Shown here: one piece after another, positions 35,089 to 45,838 of the stretch | How positions within the stretch are numbered: the first letter of the stretch is position 1 | How the letters are laid out: the number at the start of each line of letters is the position of its first letter | DNA from: Ephydatia muelleri | Taxonomy: Eukaryota; Porifera; Demospongiae; Spongillida; Spongillidae | DNA: 64,000 nt | Assembly: GCA_013339895.1 (NCBI GenBank) | Contig: JABACO010000017.1 | Coordinates: forward strand, 5,432,750 to 5,496,749 | Reading direction: 5' to 3' | Translations under genes and position numbers: made by a program | Notes under the pieces: model-generated | The model's database searches: none | What the model was told of the DNA's origin: nothing | Seen by the model: the letters and a program-made list of their open reading frames with translations, nothing else

Positions 35089-35301
35089 TTAAACTCTCGT
35101 GCGCTTTATGAAGTCCTTTACATTCAAGTAGGTGGATATTCCATAGTCATCACAGCTTGCAAGGGGATCATAGTTGTCCCTCAGTATAGCCATTTCTTCA
35201 TCACTGCAAGGGCATGTGGTTTCTGGTACCATCACATCATTTTCAGTTTCATGCTGAGCTGGAAGTTCCTCCCAGTCAACGCCAAACTGTGCAGCATCCT
35301 C
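35089..35301 (-). CDS. Possible terminal exon of element A transposase
   Basis: After a CCTAG acceptor, 70 codons run open to a TAA. They encode EDAAQFGVDWEELPAQHETE, VPETTCPCSDEEMAILRDNY and DPLASCDDYGISTYLNVKDF. The acidic start and the NPL/DPL...S.D.YGI..Y ending resemble the C-terminal tail I remember from integrase-core (Ginger-like) transposases of invertebrates, which is inference. Minus-strand open sequence at 35999-35466 could hold earlier exons, but I could not place them. Confidence 0.35.
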   Translation of the reverse strand, partial: EDAAQFGVDWEELPAQHETENDVMVPETTCPCSDEEMAILRDNYDPLASCDDYGISTYLNVKDFIKRTRV

Positions 35302-35875
35302 CTAGGTAATGCATGCGTAAATAAACAAATTGTCAACATTCTTTATAAGGTACAATAAATACAATAAATATAAGCGAAAGAATAGTACATAAGCAGACTA
35401 AAAATATTGAAGCTACAAACTATATATACATGTGTATGAACCACAATCCTTTGAAAGGATGATTATTAAGGATCAAATGCTGTAAACCTAGCAGCAGTGT
35501 GGCATGAGAATGCAGGATTGGTGCCGATATTTTGCAGGTTGGACAAAATGTCACCCCTCCCTGCTGCACACAAGATTTTAGTAAGTGTGTAGGAGGAGGT
35601 GCCCTCCCGCTGCATAAAGCATACATGGGCATATACATACAAATAGATCATTGGAATGGCAAGTAATGAAGTAACGACACCTCGTCGATGTACATGTATG
35701 TCCTCCAAATCCATTTGGTCATGGCACAAAAACAAACTATCCTTATCTGCTTCTATCTGCAATTCCTTCAACAGGGCCATGAGCAGTGGTATCTGCTTCA
35801 TCATGCATGGTGTTTTGTATATACATTTGTTAACTGTTAACAATGTTTTGATCCAAGTAAATAAGTATTCATAAT

Positions 35876-36930
35876 CTGATTCAGCTTGGCAACAGGCCCA
35901 GCTGAGTCTGAGCAGGGGTGGTCTGGGGCTTCGCAGTGCATCATTACACTCATCAGCAGCATTCATGTCTTCCTTTTTGATGTCGGGCTTTGCTACCAAT
36001 ACTAGTCACCATCTTCTCCGATCTTTGGACCACTTCAATGCGTGTGTTTCCCCGGCAGAGGCTATTTCTATTAATGAGTTGCTTAATTCTCCAACGACCC
36101 AAAAGATGCTGTCCACTAAAATAGAGAACAAGCAGTTTCAGTTGCTTTTGATGCCTCCTCTATTCCAAACAGGGCTCGTTTAATGTCTGCTTCATCAAAC
36201 CTTGCAGCTTCTTGGCTATCAGTTATACCCTCCCCAGGTCTTAACCTCCACTTTGACACAGCTAAATTCCAAACAGCCTTAAAATGGTGGCTAGGTATCG
36301 ACATGTTTGGTGGCAGTAGGTGCCCATCTTGTTCAACCCAGTCATTAGATCCCTTAGGTCACCATGCCCTAACATGCAGATATAATGGGAATGTAGTGTC
36401 ACGCCACAACCAACTTAGGAATACCTTTTTTGAATCCTGCAGACGAGCTGGTGTTGGTGGACAAATGGAGGTAGGAAGTGGTTTGGGGCACGATGAACGG
36501 CGCACCCGACCAGCTGATGTCCTAGTGCCAAATTGGGACCTGCATGGGGAAACCTGCAGCTTTTGATCTCACTGTTGCATCACCGCTTAATCAAAGCATC
36601 CTCAACGAAGCGTGTGTGACAGCAGGATCATCTGCCCGGGTTTTCCGAACAAAGGAAGCATGCCTCCAACGATGTTAAGTGCTCAGAGCTAGGCTGGTTA
36701 TGCATACCTTTAGCTGTTGAGACTTATGGTTGCTGGGGAGCGGAAGCATGCTTACACCTTGCCTCTCGCCTGGCTGCTAGACTAAATTGCTCCAAATCGC
36801 ATGCCACCTCAACACTGTATGGTAGGCTCAACTTGGTTCTAGTCAGAGCAAATGCAGGGGCACTGCTATCCCGAGCATATGGCGTCGGTTCTGCCAGCTT
36901 AACCATAGGTCGACAATCAGCTGTTCAGAC
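35876..36930 (+). pseudogene. Non-LTR retrotransposon C-terminal fragment inside element A
   Basis: Starts at AWQQAQLSLSRGGLGL and runs through LKWWLGIDMFGGSRCPSC, GHHALTCRYNGNVVSRHNQL, RTRPADVLVPNWDLHG and, after a frameshift, GKPAAFDLTVASPLN, then ELGWLCIPLAVETYGCWGAE to the end of the family's C-terminus. Zinc knuckle and endonuclease-like motifs are clear. The RT part is absent and there are frameshifts near 36183 and 36550. Confidence 0.8.
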
Positions 36931-37084
36931 ATAGTCATTGTGTTTTTTGTGTGTGCTCATTTACGTAGTAGTAACAGCGTGCATTACCTGCTGTGGTGCT
37001 GTGTACAATCTATGTTTAGTATTATTGTTATTTGAAAAATAATAATTGAACAACAACATATAGTCATAAAGATATTAAAAAACG

Positions 37085-37302
37085 GACAGCCGGTTACAAA
37101 ACGGGACAGCCGGTTACACAATGGGACAGCTGGTTACATAACCGGGCAGCCGGTTGCACATGCAACGGGAAAGCCGCTTACGCAACGGGACAGCCGGTTG
37201 TGTAACCGGACAGCTATTATATAAGGCATTGAAACAGGACAGCCGGTTATATAACCGCACAGCCGGTTACACAACCGGCATCCGGTTACGTAACCGGCAA
37301 TG
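37085..37302. repeat. Array of CCGGTT-NNNN-AAC palindromes, right end of element A
   Basis: Units such as CCGGTTGTGTAACCGG, CCGGTTATATAACCG and CCGGTTACGTAACCGG recur about every 22 bp. The middle four bases are mostly alternating purine/pyrimidine (TGTG, TATA, ACGT, ACAC), unlike the GATC/AATC/GATT centres of element B. Confidence 0.85.
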
Positions 37303-37326
37303 TTGGGCATCCGTATGGAACATATA

Positions 37327-37476
37327 TGTTCTGTCCGGATACAATGCAATTTTCCGGTTGATCAACCGGTCGTCCGGTTAATCAACCAGGTATCCGGTTG
37401 ATTAACCGGACGACCGGTTGATCAACCGGATTTAATAATAAAAAGTATTGCGCATGCTCAATAAAGTGTGAGCATA
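37327..37476. repeat. Orphan terminal repeat of element B family
   Basis: TGTTCTGTCCGGATACAATG, then four palindromes (CCGGTTGATCAACCGG and relatives), then AATAATAAAAAGTATTGCGC. It is the inverted copy of 57236-57385, the right end of element B, with a few differences. It directly follows the end of element A, with only TATA between. Confidence 0.8.
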
Positions 37477-37737
37477 CTCCAAATGGACGTATGCAGAACT
37501 CTGCGCACGTCATGTATTCGAATCGTATGCGGTTCTGCATACGCTAAGCGCTCGCTGGGTCTACACATTGCTACGACTGTCACAGTAATAATTATAGCCA
37601 CAATCTGTTATCGAATTACAGCTGCAATACAAACATAATAATGGAGTTAAATGAACACATTGAAATACTACACTCACATCAACAAGTTGACACAAAACAC
37701 ACAAACGCACACAGGCACACAAAACAAGTTCATTTTC

Positions 37738-39000
37738 TTATTGTGGTGTTTGGGAATAGGAGCGGACTAGGATTGATCGAGTGTTAGCCCTAACCAATAA
37801 CAAGCTGAGGCAGCCATACAGCTCAGCTAATGCCTTGGACTTTGGGGTATTACCACGAATGGCTAACCGAGTAGCCACCTGGGAGAAGGCCCTCAATGCC
37901 TCTGGTCCCCAGGCTCCAGAGCTCTCCACTGCCAACGGTATACATCGCCAACCCAACTCAACACACTTGGGATCATTTTCTGCATGATTTGTATGCTCTG
38001 CTGCCTTTGTTGAAACACCCTGGTATTCATGCCCGCTTCCAACATATTAATTGAACTAAGCGGGGCTGCAACAGTAATGTCAAAGGCAGCTGAGGTCCCA
38101 CAATCCCAATTGGTAACACGGGTGACTGCTGGTCCTGTCCTGGAATAGTCTTGTCACCATCCGCAGCCAACTTCTATAGATGTGCAGACAGACCAGCTCG
38201 CTGTAAACCACATTGCGAAGAGGATTGTGCCTGGTTGTTGTAGCACATCCTCTCTTGCATGTGACACAGTGGTAACCCAGAGGGTCAAGTGCACAGTTGG
38301 GGCATAGAGGACAAACCATTGGATTTCCATCCAAATTCAATGTGGGATTGACACCCAACCACCACTTCATTGCTGTTTAAAATTCATTTGGGTCAAGGTG
38401 CAGCCCCAAGCTGAGAGAATGGACAACTGAAATTGCATTGGGTGATGATACAGACAGCAGTCTGACCTTATGAGCAAGAGAACAACTATTAAGGAGAGAG
38501 TTGAACTGCATCTCTTCTATTGCATCAGATAGTTTCTTTTGTGTGGGAGTATGGCTGTCCAAGCTGCTAATTGACAGGGAATCTGAAAGCGGAACACAGG
38601 TGATGTAGTGAGTGATGGCATTTTCCAAATGTGGTGGAAATCACATCATCAGAACCACACAAAGATGCAATATAGGCGGCTGATGAATGAAGAGCCAATG
38701 AGCGCAGACCAAATCCCCTTCTTCTTAAACTCAACTGGGCCTGCCTCCAGCTGAGTCAGGGACATCAAAATCAGTACAATCAGCAAAAAAAGACGAACAT
38801 CTGCGTCAAACTTCTCCATACAGCCCAAAATGAAATGTGGAGGCGTCGCCCTGGCAATGTGGGCACGTTTGCAGCAGCTGGAAGGCAGCAGGACAAGTCA
38901 AACTTGGGGTCTAGGCTACCAAAATCACTAATGGTTGAAAATAAAGTTAGGGCTGCCTGATGTTTAGTAGAAAAGAATTTTTTTTGCAAAATTCAGCATC
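37738..39000 (-). pseudogene. Non-LTR retrotransposon C-terminal half in left arm
   Basis: From high to low coordinate: a short DPKFDLSCCLPAAANVPTLP block, ISISSLD-type helix region (SLSISSLDSHTPTQKKLSDA), MKWWLGVNPTLNLDGNPMVC, CPNCALDPLGYHCVTCKRGC (zinc knuckle), then GAWGPEALRAFSQVATRLAI and PKSKALAELYGCLSLLLVRA to the C-terminus. Frameshifts interrupt it near 38375 and 38100. It is most similar to the plus-strand copy at 50150-51430. Confidence 0.8.
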
Positions 39001-39292
39001 ATCAATAGGTGCTCCCAGGATTTCTGGTTTGATGTCTGTAAAGACAGAGGGAAAGATGAGAGGTCACTAACACCAATACAAACAACATAATTATTACAAC
39101 TGCGATTAAAAACAGTTTATCAATTCCAGTCAAAGTCGTTGTCTTCCACTGTGACCTTTTATGTGATGTAGCTAGTCAGGCATCGATCCTCCTGCGAACC
39201 GTCAAAGTTCTTTTCTATACCCAGCGCGAGTCTCTATTGCTATCGTGGCCGTTACAAAGTAGATCTATAAAGTCACTCCTACAAAAGTTTTT

Positions 39293-39610
39293 TCATTGGG
39301 CCTTACTACAGCCTAATGCCGACTGTATAGCCATTAGAAAGATAAGTGAGCGCCTAGCGTATGCAGAACCGCATACTTTTAAGTAAACAGAACAGTGACG
39401 ATTCGAATACATGACGTGCACAGAGTCATTTGGAGTATGCCGTTCTGAGACATACAACAGACCCTGCATGCGTTCGAGTCGTTTAAAAAACTGTCCATCT
39501 GTCGAGTGCAGACGTGTGACCAATATAGGTGCAATAGATGACACAGTCCATAAAACATGTTTCACTTTGTGTGTGGAAGAAAACTAAACACATTATTTTC
39601 TATTTATATA
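39293..39610 (-). pseudogene. Body-deleted copy of the secreted-factor gene (left)
   Basis: TATATAAATAG (39600-39610, complement) and the leader CACACAAAG are kept, then ATGTTTTATGGACTGTG (start at 39558). After eight codons the sequence jumps to TATTGCACCTATATTGGTC, which in intact genes lies about 175 bp beyond the stop codon. About 700 bp of coding and 3' sequence is missing. From the original ATG a 59-codon frame remains. The plus-strand copy at 49.6 kb has the same breakpoints. Confidence 0.75.
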
Positions 39611-41761
39611 CCTGCATCCGCACAAACTACCGGAAAGATGTTTTCACAGAACGCACATCCTCTTCTACGATATACATGTATAGGAAGCCGTGAGAGGTGC
39701 GTGAAATGATTATATCAGTTTCCTTTCATCCCCTGGTGCTTTCTTTGTGCAAGTTTCAGCCTACATAGCACTTCTTTTAAATAAAGCTTAGTGCCGTTTG
39801 CCTTAGCATACACGTACCGAGATGAAAGTTTGCATGCATTGCATGCGCTACATGTGTATACAGTTTTGTCGATGGTGACCTTTGTCAGAAAATGCTTACG
39901 ATTCTGATTAACGCAAGTGTTTTCTTCTTCAATGGTTCCATATGCATGCATATAAAGTAGCATGTCTTGACATCATAAAATGTAAACTAAGACAAATACG
40001 GGTAAGCAGCTAAGTTCCATATATGATTAGATGATGCACGAAGTGTGCCATGCATGTTGCTGCTAACTAGCAGCCCTTGCTCAATGCTATCGGTATGATA
40101 GATGTTTCCATACTTGCGTTTGCCAGTGTTTACGTTGATAGCAAAAAAGGCTGAAACCAATTATGCGCTAAATTAATACATCCGTTGTGTTTACCATATA
40201 GTCACAGCAAATAAGTTTGGAGCCTTTCACGATCAAGTGAAGACCTTAACCGCGAATTTGAGTCCGGCATTTTGAATGGGCGCTTTGACTTGATTTTTGT
40301 GCAAGTTATATGCGCATCGAGAAGGAAAAGCACGCCTCGTTAATTTCCATGAGAAATAAATATATAAAACGTTAGAAAGGCACTTTAATGTGCTGCACAA
40401 TTATCAAACACAATTTGAGAGGGGATGGGTATTTCCCTCGTCGTTTTTCACGCGAAACCTACATGGCCAAATGTGGTAGCTTAGATCACGAACGTGTGCT
40501 AATTGAATGGACGAATTAACCTTATACGTAGATATCACATAAATAGAGTTATCGTTAATAATTCATTGCTCCTTACCTGTTGTTGAGGAGAAGAGCTCGA
40601 ATTTGGCGTCAAACAAATACCATGAATGCATGGTAGGGTGTATGCGCCATTTTGCACTAAGATTGAATTATTAATTTTAATTTATAATTTAACTCGCGTT
40701 AACGGGTTGATTTTGCAGGGCGTATTCCTGTCCGTAATTTCATTTTAATCGCAAGGAGTACTGTAGATCATGGGCACAATAACTAATGAATTCGATCTGT
40801 GTGTATACGGTTAGTATATGTTATGAAGTCCACTTCCCAGAGGTGCGCACAATATGTTATTTAGAATCGGGTAAGGCTGTGACCTCAGAACGTGTGTTAG
40901 GTTCAGCATCTTCAAGTGATTGGTTGCCAAAAAGCAGACTAATGTAGCTTGAAACTTGTCATTGAAACCCAATATCATCTCTTTAAGTTAAAGCTTAATC
41001 TGTTAAAGAGTAGACATGGGCTTCAATGACATGCAACTGACAGGATATTTCCTTAAGGATACATGGTAGCAAATAGTACTGGATGATTTTAACAAAGGAA
41101 ATGATCTACCTAGTGTTGGTGACTATCACCTGAACTGTGTGATATCATTCAATCGTTTGTTCAATTCTATTTTTAATGGGTACTGAAGGGGATTTTCCTG
41201 AATTGCCCCGAATAGTGATAATGATAGATGAACATAAATACATGTATGAGCATATAGCTACTACTTCATAAGATCATTGTGCATTATTAAAAAGACAAAT
41301 TGTGGAGTAAAAAAAAAGATCTAAGTTGAAAACTGATTAGAAACCAGTGCAAAAAATGGAACAGCTGCAATAACTCTGCAGAAAACGCATGCAAAGATGG
41401 CTGATTTGTGTCTACAATTTCGCCCTGGCCAAACGAAATAATACCTAGCCATTGTTTTATGGTCATGCATAAATATCAATTTAAAGAGATACCTACATGT
41501 AGCTCTACAGACAATCATTCACACATGTTGAATAGCATAAGCCATCTCGGTACGTGTATGCTAAGGCAAACGGCACTAAGCTTTATTTAAAAGAAGTGCT
41601 ATGTAGGCTGAAACTTGCACACAGAAAACACCAGGGGATGAAAGGAAACTGATATAATCATTTCACGCACCTCTCACGGCTTCCTATACATGTATTTCGT
41701 AGAAGAGGATGTGCGTTCTGTGAAAACATAATTTCCTGCATGTAGTTTGTGCGGATGCAGG
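39611..41761. promoter_or_regulatory. Head-to-head intergenic module between the deleted copy and G1
   Basis: About 2.15 kb separates two outward-facing promoters. The same module, inverted, is found at 58176-60290 and (truncated) 52584-54560. Near both ends lie matching blocks: GGATGAAAGGAAACTGATAT, then GTATATAAATAG. It contains no recognised coding sequence. A TAAGGAGCAATGAATTATTA block near 40570 and an AATGGCGCATACACC block near 40650 (complement) mark its middle in all three copies. Confidence 0.6.
41640..41650 (+). promoter_or_regulatory. Conserved GAAAGGAAACT element upstream of G1
   Basis: The sequence contains AANNGAAA, the core recognised by IRF-type factors, 112 bp before the TATA box. 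It is kept in every copy of the promoter (also near 44235, 46830, 49430, 52700, 58300 and 60260). Binding is inference. Confidence 0.3.
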
Positions 41762-41772
41762 TATATAAATAG
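41762..41772 (+). promoter_or_regulatory. TATA box of G1
   Basis: TATATAAATAG, 37 bp before the ATG at 41809. The leader would be only about 15 nt, starting around TTCCACACAC. Confidence 0.7.
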
Positions 41773-41808
41773 AATGTGTTTAGTTTTATTCCACACACAA
41801 AGAGAAAC

Positions 41809-42366
41809 ATGTTTTATGAACTGTGCCATCTGGTTTTGCCCTTCATCGTCCTCTCGTGTTTAAGCGACTCTATAGCCGTCCCAGTGCCTAGTGGACCAAC
41901 TGGCGATCAGAAAAGGCTTTTGAGCCGAAGTAGTGGGTTGTACGTTCACATTGGTGAGAATGGGGCATTAGACGGGGGCGGGTCGCCCATCTCCGCAGCA
42001 GTGTTCACCGTGACCTTCAGAGATACTTACTACGAGTTCGAATCAGACGGTAACACAAAACTATTCCTAGAAGTGTTGAATGTTACGGAAAATGACGAAC
42101 ACTTCAATACGACAAATGTAACCATTGAAAATGCTTCAACAACAGTCGAAGAAATGACTGTGTCCGTTGGACGAGTGTCTGCAGAAAGCAGTTATTGGAA
42201 ATGGACCATGAAGACCTTTGATGACGACACACACATTCAAGTAATAAACATACAGAGAACTGATTGCTACTTAGCTTTCAATGAAGATTCGAGTCTCGCC
42301 GGTCCCTGCAATATGTCTGACGACGATCCTCGCACATTCTTCGACCTAAGATATATAGACGACTGA
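41809..42366 (+). CDS. G1: secreted beta-trefoil-like (FGF/IL-1-like) glycoprotein
   Basis: Intronless, 185 residues. I use the ATG at 41809: the open frame extends 33 nt upstream to a GTG, but the TATA box leaves no room for it. Residues 1-23 (MFYELCHLVLPFIVLSCLSD, then SIA) are a signal peptide, with cleavage likely before VPVPSG; a QKR site follows at 34-36. The body has LLSRSSGLYVHIGENGALDG (37-56) and DCYLAFNEDSSLAG (152-165), then RTFFDL (175-180). These resemble the first and last beta-trefoil repeats of FGF-type proteins (x-I-x-x-x-G-x-x-x-G; YLAFN...G...FF). Five N-glycosylation sequons (N91, N100, N103, N108, N168) and two mature cysteines (C153, C167) suggest an extracellular protein. 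AATAAA is at 42471. The cytokine-like fold is inference; secretion is well supported. It has four paralogues in this window. Confidence 0.8.
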   Translation: MFYELCHLVLPFIVLSCLSDSIAVPVPSGPTGDQKRLLSRSSGLYVHIGENGALDGGGSPISAAVFTVTFRDTYYEFESDGNTKLFLEVLNVTENDEHFNTTNVTIENASTTVEEMTVSVGRVSAESSYWKWTMKTFDDDTHIQVINIQRTDCYLAFNEDSSLAGPCNMSDDDPRTFFDLRYIDD

Positions 42367-42470
42367 ACGTTTACATAGTCGATGGTCATGATTATAATTG
42401 ATTAGTTGTGATTAATATTTCTGTATATATGTATTCAAACGCATGTAAAATCAACGGATCAATTTAGCTC

Positions 42471-42476
42471 AATAAA
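42471..42476 (+). terminator. Polyadenylation signal of G1
   Basis: AATAAA 105 bp after the stop. Equivalent sites are 45066 (G2) and 47659 (G3). The minus-strand copies have CATGAA (G4) and CATAAA (G5) at this place. Confidence 0.7.
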
Positions 42477-42934
42477 TATATGAAATATTGTTACTCACGG
42501 CGCAACACTGCACCGTATGCAGCCCTGCATGTATATTGCACCTATATTGGTCGATACACGCGTCTTTACTCGACACGTGGGCAGTTTTTTAAACGAAAGG
42601 TCTGTGTATGTCTCAGAACGAACACTGTCTGCATACTCCAAATGGACGTATGCAGACTCTGCGCATGCACGTCATGTATTCGAATCGTCACTGTTCTGCA
42701 TACTTAACAGTATACGGTTCTGCATACGCTAAGCGCTCGCTAGGTCTACACATTGCTACGACTGTCACAGTAATAATTATAGCCACAAACTGTTTATCGA
42801 ATTACAGCTGCAATACAAACATAATAATGGAGTTAAATGAACACTTGAAATACTACACTCACATCAACAAGTTGACAAAAAACACACAAACGCACACAGA
42901 CACACAAAACAACTACGTAAACAGTTCATTTTCT

Positions 42935-43243
42935 TGTTGTGGTGTTTGAGGATAGGAGCGGACCAGAATTGATCGAGCGTTAGCTCTAACCAATAACAAG
43001 CTGAGGCAGCCATATAGCTCAGCTACTGCCTTGGACTTTGGGGTATTACCACGAATGGCTAACCTAGTAGCCCCCTGTGAGAAGGCCCTCAATGCCTCTG
43101 GTCCCCAGGCTCCAGAGCTCCAACGGTCTACATCGCCAACCCAACTCAACACACTTGGGATCATTTTCTGTATGTTTTTCTATGCTCTGCTGCCTTTGCT
43201 GAAACACCCTGGTATACATGCCCGCTTCCAACATATTAATTGA
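42935..43243 (-). pseudogene. Retrotransposon 3'-end remnant in tandem unit 1
   Basis: GAWGPEALRAFSQGATRLAI and PKSKAVAELYGCLSLLLVRA: the last 80 or so residues of the non-LTR element. It stops at CAACATATTAATTGATTAAA, where it joins the upstream region of the next gene. Confidence 0.8.
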
Positions 43244-43260
43244 TTAAAGCGGTATATAAT
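43244..43260. other. Recombination junction J1
   Basis: Retrotransposon sequence AACATATTAATTGATTAAAGCGG switches here to gene-upstream sequence TATATAATTTAATTCCTG. In the left arm the retrotransposon instead continues past AAGCGG; upstream of G1 the gene flank continues to TAATTTATAATTTAACTCG. Short shared TTAATT/TATAATTTAA may have guided the join. Identical junctions lie at about 45839-45855 and 48434-48450. Confidence 0.65.
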
Positions 43261-44356
43261 TTAATTCCTGTTAACGGGTCGATTTTGCAGGGCGTATTCC
43301 TCGTTTCATTGTCCATAATTTCATTTTAATCGCAAGGATGACTGTAGACATGGGCACAATAACTAACGAATTCGGTCTGTGTGTATACGGTTAGTATACG
43401 TTATGAAGTCCACTTCCCAGAGGTGTATGACCCACACAATATGCTATAGAATCGGGTAAGCTGTGACCTCAAAACATGTATTTGGTTCAGCATCTTCAAG
43501 TGATTGGTTGCTAAAAAGCAGACTAATGTAGCTAGAAACTTGTCATTGAAACCCAATATCATCTCTTTAAAGCTTAATCTGTTAAAGAGTAGACATGCAT
43601 GGGCTTCAATGACATGCAACTGACAGGATATTTCCATAAGGATACATGGTAGCAAAGAGTACTAGATGATTTTGACAAAGGAAATGATCTACCATAGTTG
43701 GTGACTATCACCTGAACTGTGTGATGTCATTCATTCGTTTGGTCAATTCTATTTTTAATGGGTACTGAAGGGGATTTTCCTGAATTGCCCCGAATAGTGA
43801 TAATGATAGATGAACATAAATACATGTATGAGCATAGCTACTACTTCATAAGATCATTGTGCATTATTAAAAAGACAAATTGTAGAGTAATATTCCATTG
43901 ATCTTGGGAAAAAAAAATCTAAGTTGAAAACTGATTAGAACCAGTGCAAAATGGAACAGCTGCAATAACTCTGCAGAAAACGCATGCAAAGATGGCTGAT
44001 TTGTGTCTACAATTTCGCCCTGGCCAAACGAAATCATACCTAGCCATTGTTTTATGGTCATGCATAAATATCAATTTAAAGAGATACCTACATGTAGCTC
44101 TACAGACAATCATTCACACGTGTTGAATAGCATAAGCCATCTCGGTACGTGTATGCTAAGGCAAACGGCACTAAGCTTTATTTAAAAGAAGTGCTATGTA
44201 GGCTGAAACTTGCACACAGAAAACACCAGGGGATGAAAGGAAACTGATATAATCATTTCACGCACCTCTCACGGCTTCCTATACATGTATTTCGTAGAAG
44301 AGGATGTGCGTTCTGTGAAAACATAATTTCCTGCATGTAGTTTGTGCGGATGCAGG

Positions 44357-44367
44357 TATATAAATAG
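44357..44367 (+). promoter_or_regulatory. TATA box of G2
   Basis: TATATAAATAG, same spacing to the ATG as in G1. Confidence 0.7.
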
Positions 44368-44403
44368 AATGTGTTTAGTTTTATTCCACACACAAAGAGA
44401 AAC

Positions 44404-44961
44404 ATGTTTTATGAACTGTGCCATCTGGTTTTGCCCTTCATCGTCCTCTCGTGTTTAAGCGACTCTATAGCCGTCCCAGTGCCTAGTGGACCAACTGGCG
44501 ATCAGAAAAGGCTTTTGAGCCGAAGTAGTGGGTTGTACGTTCACATTGGTGAGAATGGGGCATTAGACGGGGGCGGGTCGCCCATCTCCGCAGCAGTGTT
44601 CACCGTGACCTTCAGAGATACTTACTACGAGTTCGAATCAGACGGTAACACAAAACTATTCCTAGAAGTGTTGAATGTTACGGAAAATGACGAACACTTC
44701 AATACGACAAATGTAACCATTGAAAATGCTTCAACAACAGTCGAAGAAATGACTGTGTCCGTTGGACGAGTGTCTGCAGAAAGCAGTTATTGGAAATGGA
44801 CCATGAAGACCTTTGATGACGACACACACATTCAAGTAATAAACATACAGAGAACTGATTGCTACTTAGCTTTCAATGAAGATTCGAGTCTCGCCGGTCC
44901 CTGCAATATGTCTGACGACGATCCTCGCACATTCTTCGACCTAAGATATATAGACGACTGA
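44404..44961 (+). CDS. G2: secreted beta-trefoil-like glycoprotein, identical to G1
   Basis: 185 residues with the same predicted protein as G1 at every position: signal peptide, QKR site, five sequons, two mature cysteines, YLAFN block. Promoter, leader and AATAAA (45066) are also the same. Identity extends through the spacers, so this is either a very recent duplication, gene conversion, or an assembly duplicate; read depth would tell. Function as for G1, and equally unproven. Confidence 0.8.
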   Translation: MFYELCHLVLPFIVLSCLSDSIAVPVPSGPTGDQKRLLSRSSGLYVHIGENGALDGGGSPISAAVFTVTFRDTYYEFESDGNTKLFLEVLNVTENDEHFNTTNVTIENASTTVEEMTVSVGRVSAESSYWKWTMKTFDDDTHIQVINIQRTDCYLAFNEDSSLAGPCNMSDDDPRTFFDLRYIDD

Positions 44962-45529
44962 ACGTTTACATAGTCGATGGTCATGATTATAATTGATTAG
45001 TTGTGATTAATATTTCTGTATATATGTATTCAAACGCATGTAAAATCAACGGATCAATTTAGCTCAATAAATATATGAAATATTGTTACTCACGGCGCAA
45101 CACTGCACCGTATGCAGCCCTGCATGTATATTGCACCTATATTGGTCGATACACGCGTCTTTACTCGACACGTGGGCAGTTTTTTAAACGAAAGGTCTGT
45201 GTATGTCTCAGAACGAACACTGTCTGCATACTCCAAATGGACGTATGCAGACTCTGCGCATGCACGTCATGTATTCGAATCGTCACTGTTCTGCATACTT
45301 AACAGTATACGGTTCTGCATACGCTAAGCGCTCGCTAGGTCTACACATTGCTACGACTGTCACAGTAATAATTATAGCCACAAACTGTTTATCGAATTAC
45401 AGCTGCAATACAAACATAATAATGGAGTTAAATGAACACTTGAAATACTACACTCACATCAACAAGTTGACAAAAAACACACAAACGCACACAGACACAC
45501 AAAACAACTACGTAAACAGTTCATTTTCT

Positions 45530-45838
45530 TGTTGTGGTGTTTGAGGATAGGAGCGGACCAGAATTGATCGAGCGTTAGCTCTAACCAATAACAAGCTGAG
45601 GCAGCCATATAGCTCAGCTACTGCCTTGGACTTTGGGGTATTACCACGAATGGCTAACCTAGTAGCCCCCTGTGAGAAGGCCCTCAATGCCTCTGGTCCC
45701 CAGGCTCCAGAGCTCCAACGGTCTACATCGCCAACCCAACTCAACACACTTGGGATCATTTTCTGTATGTTTTTCTATGCTCTGCTGCCTTTGCTGAAAC
45801 ACCCTGGTATACATGCCCGCTTCCAACATATTAATTGA
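45530..45838 (-). pseudogene. Retrotransposon 3'-end remnant in tandem unit 2
   Basis: Same sequence and end point as the remnant at 42935-43243. Junction J2 follows at about 45839. Confidence 0.8.

Larger units (their letters stand above)
34306..37322. mobile_element. DNA element A, ends made of CCGGTT-NNNN-AACCGG palindromes
   Basis: The left end TGTTCCGTACGGATGCCCAG (34306) is matched in inverse by the right end, whose complement reads TGTTCCATACGGATGCCCAA (37322). Each continues into CCGGTTATGTAAC/CCGGTTACGTAACCGG palindromes. The left array is short (34329-34390); the right one has about ten modules (37085-37302) spaced near 22 bp, often with GGGACAG between them. Inside lie a possible transposase C-terminal exon (35089-35301), a 105-bp direct duplication and a retrotransposon fragment. 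No target duplication is evident: TGGA on the left, TATA on the right. Confidence 0.6.
37477..39838. repeat. Left inverted arm (L) of the array region
   Basis: This stretch is the inverted counterpart of about 49330-51705. In order: gene 3'-flank sequence (GCATACGCTAAGCGCTCGCT), retrotransposon 3' end and body (minus), a spacer with CTGACTAGCTACATCACATA on the complement, and a promoter-plus-start remnant of the secreted gene (minus). Together with the right arm it encloses the tandem array. Confidence 0.75.

Noticed and set aside
35466-35999. 177-codon minus-strand frame inside element A
   Set aside because: Its 5' third overlaps the antisense of a retrotransposon fragment. The middle may contain a real exon (MALLKELQIEADKD...), but borders could not be set, so it is not listed as a gene.
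41776-41808. Eleven-residue N-terminal extension of G1 (and the same in G2-G5)
   Set aside because: It begins at GTG/TTG-like codons only 4 bp after the TATA box, upstream of any plausible transcription start. The ATG at 41809 gives a proper signal peptide.
43867-44185. Small open frames repeated in each tandem unit (MTIKQWLG..., MSTISPWPNE..., MKYCYSRRNT...)
   Set aside because: They recur only because the DNA is duplicated. Their frames are broken in the inverted modules and they have no domain or start context.
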